From Thermoanaerobacter sp. (GTDB taxonomy: Bacteria > Bacillota > Thermoanaerobacteria > Thermoanaerobacterales > Thermoanaerobacteraceae), in contig JADBKJ010000027.1 of assembly GCA_014896455.1 (NCBI GenBank), forward strand, positions 1-64,000: a stretch of 64,000 bases of DNA, written 5' to 3'. Under the pieces are notes generated by a model, which was given only the letters and a program-made list of their open reading frames with translations, was not told the DNA's origin and searched no databases. Shown here piece by piece: positions 60,216-64,000 of the stretch. Every line of letters starts with the position of its first letter. Position 1 is the stretch's first letter. The translations under genes and the position numbers were made by a program.

Positions 60216-60285
60216 TTCATAAAGTCCTCCTCTAATACAGCGTTTTCTTATATTATAACTTAAATATTTTTTAGAAAAAAGTTAT

Positions 60286-60322
60286 TAACTGCAATAAAAA
60301 TAAAGCCTGCAAAAGCAGGCTT
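60286..60322 (-). terminator. terminator of the EF-G paralogue
   Basis: Minus strand AAGCCTGC-tttt-GCAGGCTT followed by TATTTTTATT, at the stop codon. The next 70 nt hold only a TATAAT box that may drive the malic enzyme gene. Confidence 0.85.
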
Positions 60323-62360
60323 ATTCTTCTTTATCTTTTAATTTTTTCCTTTCTTCTATTATTTTTTGTGACACATTAGGTGGAGCTTCTTCATATCTTG
60401 CAAAAGTCATTTTGAAGTCTCCTCTTGCTTGTGTCAAAGACCTTAAATCTGTCGCATATCTATTCATTTCAGCCAAAGGCACTTCTGCTGTGATTATTTC
60501 TAAATTGTCTTTTGACTCCATGCCTAAAATTCTTCCTCTCCTTTTATTCAAATCCCCAATGATATCTCCCATGTATTCTTCAGGTACCACCACTTCTACT
60601 CTCATAATAGGTTCTAAAAGAACTGGATTTGCTTGTTCCATTCCCTTTTTAAAAGCAAGAGATGCAGCAATTTTGAAAGCCATTTCAGAAGAATCAACAG
60701 GATGGTAGGAACCATCTACCAAAGTAGCTTTAATGTTTACAACAGGATAACGAGCAAGCACACCTTCTTTCATACTTTCTCTCAAGCCTTTTTCTACTGC
60801 TGGAATATATTGTTTAGGAACAGCTCCACCAAAGATTTTATCTTCAAACTCAAATTCACTGTTGGGATTTGGCTCAAATTCAATCCACACATGACCATAT
60901 TGTCCATGTCCACCTGTCTGCTTTTTATGCTTTCCTTCTACTTTGACTTTACCCTTTATCGTCTCTCTATATGGTACAATTGGGTCTGTCAAGGTGCATT
61001 CTACTCCAAACTTGTTCATCAACTTTTTAGAAATTACTTCTATATGCTGCTCTCCCATGCCATAAACTATCATTTGACCTGTCTCTAAATTCTTTTCTAC
61101 TTTAAAAGTCGGATCTTCTTCCTGTAGCCTTTGAAGCCCATTGCTGATTTTCTCTTCGTCTCCTTTGGATTTAGGTTCAATTGCAAGAGCAAGTGTAGGC
61201 TGAGGAAACTCGATTGCTGACAACGTAACAGGATTAGAAATGTCACATAAGGTATCTCCTGTCATTGTATATTGAAGCTTTGCAACTGCTCCTATATCTC
61301 CCGCTACTAACTTAGATACAGGCATCTGCTTTTTCCCTCTTAAAATGTAAATCTGGCTTATTTTTTCTTGCATCTGCTTATTTGAATTAAGTAGTGTAGA
61401 ATCAGAAGTAAGAGTACCTGATACAACCTTAAAAATGGAAAGTCTTCCCACATAAGGATCTGCTATAGTTTTAAATACAAACGCGGCTACTGGTCCATTT
61501 TCACTAGCTTTTTCTCGTTCTATATCCAGAGGTGATGGCAAAAATTCCACAATAGCATCTAATAATTTATCTGTTCCAATATTTTTAAGGCTTGAACCGC
61601 ATAAAACAGGCATTAACTCTCCAATTCTTATGCTGTTTTTGATTCCTTCCTTCATTTCTTCTTGTGTAAATTCTTCTCCTCTAAAGTACTTTTCCATTAA
61701 AGTTTCATCATTTTCAGCAATGTTCTCAATCAATTCCTCTTTGGCCGATAAAACTTTATCCATCAAATCTGCCGGTACTTCTGTCTCCTTTACCCCTTTC
61801 TCATCGTAAACGTATGCTTTTTGAGTAAGAACATCTACATAACCTTTAAAACTTTGTTCGCTTCCAATAGGAAATGTCAAAGGAATAACCTTATTACCAA
61901 ATTTATCTATCAATTGATTTAATGCCTTAAAATAATCCGCATTTTCTCTATCCATTTTGTTAATAAAAAATATAATAGGCAACTTATTCTTTTTAGCCAT
62001 ATTAAACACTTTTTCAGTTCCAACTTCTACACCAGAAGCAGCACACACAGGTATTATAACACTATCTACAACCCGCAAGCCACTTACAACTTCTCCAAAG
62101 AAATCAAAATACCCTGGCATATCTAATATATTAATTTTACACTCTCTCCACTCCACTGGAATTACTGATGTGGAAATAGATATCTGCCTGGCAATTTCCT
62201 CTGGGTCATAGTCAGATACAGTAGTGCCATTTTCTACGCGCCCCATTCTATCAATGACTTTTGTGTTGAAAAGGAATGCCTCAGTTAATGTGGTTTTACC
62301 GGCTCCACCGTGGGAAACCAATCCTACATTTCTTATTTGATTAGTTTTGTAATCCTTCAT
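60321..62360 (-). CDS. EF-G-like translational GTPase (paralogue of FusA)
   Basis: 679 residues with the EF-G domain order, but the G domain departs from FusA: P-loop SHGGAGKTT (residues 16-24) instead of AHIDAGKTT, switch I ARQISIS instead of ERGITIT, and DMPGYFDF (80-87) with Tyr84 where FusA has the catalytic His. Domain IV QTGGHGQYGHVWIEFEP is intact. Similar EF-G-like proteins are widespread; their role (ribosome rescue, recycling, or a slow GTPase) is not established. Start at MKDYKTNQ after AGGGGGA. Confidence 0.9.
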   Translation of the reverse strand: MKDYKTNQIRNVGLVSHGGAGKTTLTEAFLFNTKVIDRMGRVENGTTVSDYDPEEIARQISISTSVIPVEWRECKINILDMPGYFDFFGEVVSGLRVVDSVIIPVCAASGVEVGTEKVFNMAKKNKLPIIFFINKMDRENADYFKALNQLIDKFGNKVIPLTFPIGSEQSFKGYVDVLTQKAYVYDEKGVKETEVPADLMDKVLSAKEELIENIAENDETLMEKYFRGEEFTQEEMKEGIKNSIRIGELMPVLCGSSLKNIGTDKLLDAIVEFLPSPLDIEREKASENGPVAAFVFKTIADPYVGRLSIFKVVSGTLTSDSTLLNSNKQMQEKISQIYILRGKKQMPVSKLVAGDIGAVAKLQYTMTGDTLCDISNPVTLSAIEFPQPTLALAIEPKSKGDEEKISNGLQRLQEEDPTFKVEKNLETGQMIVYGMGEQHIEVISKKLMNKFGVECTLTDPIVPYRETIKGKVKVEGKHKKQTGGHGQYGHVWIEFEPNPNSEFEFEDKIFGGAVPKQYIPAVEKGLRESMKEGVLARYPVVNIKATLVDGSYHPVDSSEMAFKIAASLAFKKGMEQANPVLLEPIMRVEVVVPEEYMGDIIGDLNKRRGRILGMESKDNLEIITAEVPLAEMNRYATDLRSLTQARGDFKMTFARYEEAPPNVSQKIIEERKKLKDKEE

Positions 62361-62446
62361 ACATATCCCCCTGTTCTTTAGCAAATAGTCTTTAATATTA
62401 TTATTCTATACATTTTGAGATTTTCCTTTATTTTTTTTATATTTTT

Positions 62447-62477
62447 TAATAAAAAATCTCTGGCAGAGCCAGAGACT
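62447..62477 (-). terminator. terminator of ptsI
   Basis: Minus strand GTCTCTGGC-tct-GCCAGAGA followed by TTTTTTATT, right after the ptsI stop. Confidence 0.85.
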
Positions 62478-64000
62478 TACTCAATATCTTTTATCACGTC
62501 CTTCATCATTTTCTCTATTTCTCTTGCTTCCGACATGTTTAAGGCTTTTTCTGCAATTTCTTTCGCTTTTTCATACTCCACATTTCTTATTATATTCTTA
62601 ATCTCCGGTATGGAAGTTGCACTCATGGAAAATTCATCAAGCCCTAGCCCCAAAAGAATGACAGCTGCAAGAGGATCTCCCGCCATCTCACCACACATAG
62701 CGGCAAACTTCCCTTCTTTATGGGCTTCGTCAATTACCATTTTTACAAGTTTCAAAATAGCCGGATGGAAGGGCTGATAGTATTCTTTTACGTGTTCGTT
62801 CATCCTGTCTACCGCAAGCGTATACTGCGTCAGGTCATTAGTTCCTATGCTAAAAAAATCCACTTCCTTAGCAAGAATATCTGCAGTCAAAGCTGCAGAA
62901 GGAATTTCCACCATTATGCCCACTTTTATCTCCTTATCGTATTTTACTCCTTCGCTATCAAGCTCAGCTTTTACCTCTTCTAAAATAAAGTTCGCTTTTC
63001 TCACTTCCTCTACAGATGAAATCATGGGATACATTATCTGTACATTTCCATAAGCGCTTGCTCTTAAAATAGCCCTTAATTGAGTCTTAAATATGTCTGT
63101 CCTATCCAAACAAAGCCTTATAGCCCTATATCCCAAAAAAGGATTCATCTCTTTAGGCATATCAAGATAAGGAAGTTTCTTATCTCCTCCTATATCCAGT
63201 GTTCTTATGGTAACAGGCCTTCCTTTCATTTTTTCTGCAACTTCTTTGTAGGCTTCAAATTGCTCTTCTTCTGTAGGAAGAGTAGTTCTATCCATGTATA
63301 AGAATTCAGTTCTAAAAAGTCCAACCCCTTCTGCTCCATTGGCCAGCGCACTTTTTACATCTTTTGGAGTTCCTATATTTGCCGCTAACATGACTTTTTT
63401 GCCATCGGGAGTTATTGCAGGCAAATCTTTTAATTCCTTTAATTTCTCCGCCTTTTTATCATAATTCTCTTTTTTAGCCTTATATTCGTTTATTGTATTT
63501 TCGTCAGGATTTACAATGACAACCCCTTCCAACCCATCTACTATTATGGTATCTCCATTATTAACTTGAGAGGTAACATTACCCAATCCTACTACAGCAG
63601 GAATTTCTAAGGAACGTGCCATTATAGCTGTATGAGAAGTTCTTCCACCTACATCTGTAGCAAATCCTAAAACCATTTCTTTTTTCATGATTGCTGTATC
63701 TGAAGGGGTTAAGTCTTTGGCTATAACTACCACTTGTTCATCAAGTTCAGAAAGATTCACGCTTTTTACTCCTAAAAGATTATTTATTATACGACTTCCT
63801 ACATCCCTTAGATCTACAGCTCTTTCTTTTAAATATTCATCATTTAAACTTTCCATTACAGAGGCATTTTGTTCAATTACTTTATTTACCGCATTATCAG
63901 CAGTTATAAGTTCAGTCTTTATCATGTTTTCTACCCCTTCAATAAGTTCAGGGTCGCTTGCTAGCATTAAATGGGCCTCAAAAATTTCTGCCTTATCTTT
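62477..64000 (-). CDS. ptsI: phosphoenolpyruvate-protein phosphotransferase (PTS enzyme I), partial
   Basis: The C-terminal 507 residues of EI, which passes phosphate from PEP to HPr. The phosphohistidine site GGRTSHTAIMARS, the PEP-binding FRTEFLYMDR and DIGGDKKLPYL, and the active Cys in CGEMAGDP are present. The frame is open to the right edge (KDKAEIFEAHLMLASDP), so the gene starts outside the window. Sugar uptake in this organism probably feeds through it. Confidence 0.96.
   Translation of the reverse strand, partial: KDKAEIFEAHLMLASDPELIEGVENMIKTELITADNAVNKVIEQNASVMESLNDEYLKERAVDLRDVGSRIINNLLGVKSVNLSELDEQVVVIAKDLTPSDTAIMKKEMVLGFATDVGGRTSHTAIMARSLEIPAVVGLGNVTSQVNNGDTIIVDGLEGVVIVNPDENTINEYKAKKENYDKKAEKLKELKDLPAITPDGKKVMLAANIGTPKDVKSALANGAEGVGLFRTEFLYMDRTTLPTEEEQFEAYKEVAEKMKGRPVTIRTLDIGGDKKLPYLDMPKEMNPFLGYRAIRLCLDRTDIFKTQLRAILRASAYGNVQIMYPMISSVEEVRKANFILEEVKAELDSEGVKYDKEIKVGIMVEIPSAALTADILAKEVDFFSIGTNDLTQYTLAVDRMNEHVKEYYQPFHPAILKLVKMVIDEAHKEGKFAAMCGEMAGDPLAAVILLGLGLDEFSMSATSIPEIKNIIRNVEYEKAKEIAEKALNMSEAREIEKMMKDVIKDIE

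Overview
This is low-GC Firmicutes DNA, and the proteins look like the thermophilic anaerobe Thermoanaerobacter or a close relative such as Caldanaerobacter. The evidence is the gene order, A/T-rich spacers with consensus SigA promoters, frequent GTG/TTG starts behind strong AGGAGG sites, and zinc-type (Cys) versions of S4, S14, L33, L36 and adenylate kinase. The genus is inferred from remembered protein similarity, not a search. Nearly every gene is on the minus strand, so the biology reads from right to left.

Right end (64000 to 53600): the C-terminal part of PtsI (cut by the window edge), an EF-G-like GTPase, malic enzyme, a small unknown ORF, then the heat-shock operon ctsR-mcsA-mcsB-clpC with a CtsR operator, and mntR. 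Next (53600 to 50485): a 319-bp GC-rich, highly base-paired insert between two copies of the mntR terminator hairpin, then mntH with a palindromic operator, and radA. Middle (50460 to 38640): one plus-strand gene of unknown function, then yacL, ispD, a lipase-like gene, ispF, proS, gltX, a cysteine T-box controlling cysE-cysS-mrnC-rlmB-yacP. This follows the Bacillus subtilis order ctsR...radA-disA-yacL-ispD-ispF-gltX-cysE-cysS-mrnC-rlmB-yacP-sigH, but disA is missing from its usual place and mntR/mntH, the lipase and proS are added.

Between yacP and sigH lies a decayed, internally inverted IS1634-like element with 63-bp tandem repeats, framed by a 31-bp direct repeat. After sigH come tRNA-Thr(GGU), one tuf copy, then rpmG-secE-nusG-rplK-rplA, the L10-leader-controlled rplJ-rplL, rpoB-rpoC, the str operon (L7Ae-like, rpsL, rpsG, fusA, second tuf), and the S10-spc-alpha superoperon, ending with ecfA1-ecfA2-ecfT-truA-rplM-rpsI. 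The first 31 bases are the 5' end of a 16S rRNA gene reading out of the window, with two promoters.

Most of the window is housekeeping: transcription, translation, protein quality control and start-up metabolism. I see no defence system, CRISPR array, prophage or biosynthetic cluster. The parts that deserve a second look are the structured repeat element (two related copies, 44191-44331 and 53300-53513), the IS1634-like remnant whose flanking duplication keeps both neighbouring genes intact, a Cys cluster in EF-Tu, a 40-bp perfect palindrome behind tuf, an EF-G paralogue lacking the catalytic His, a hairpin over the lipase ribosome-binding site, and the absence of rpmD and disA from their usual places.
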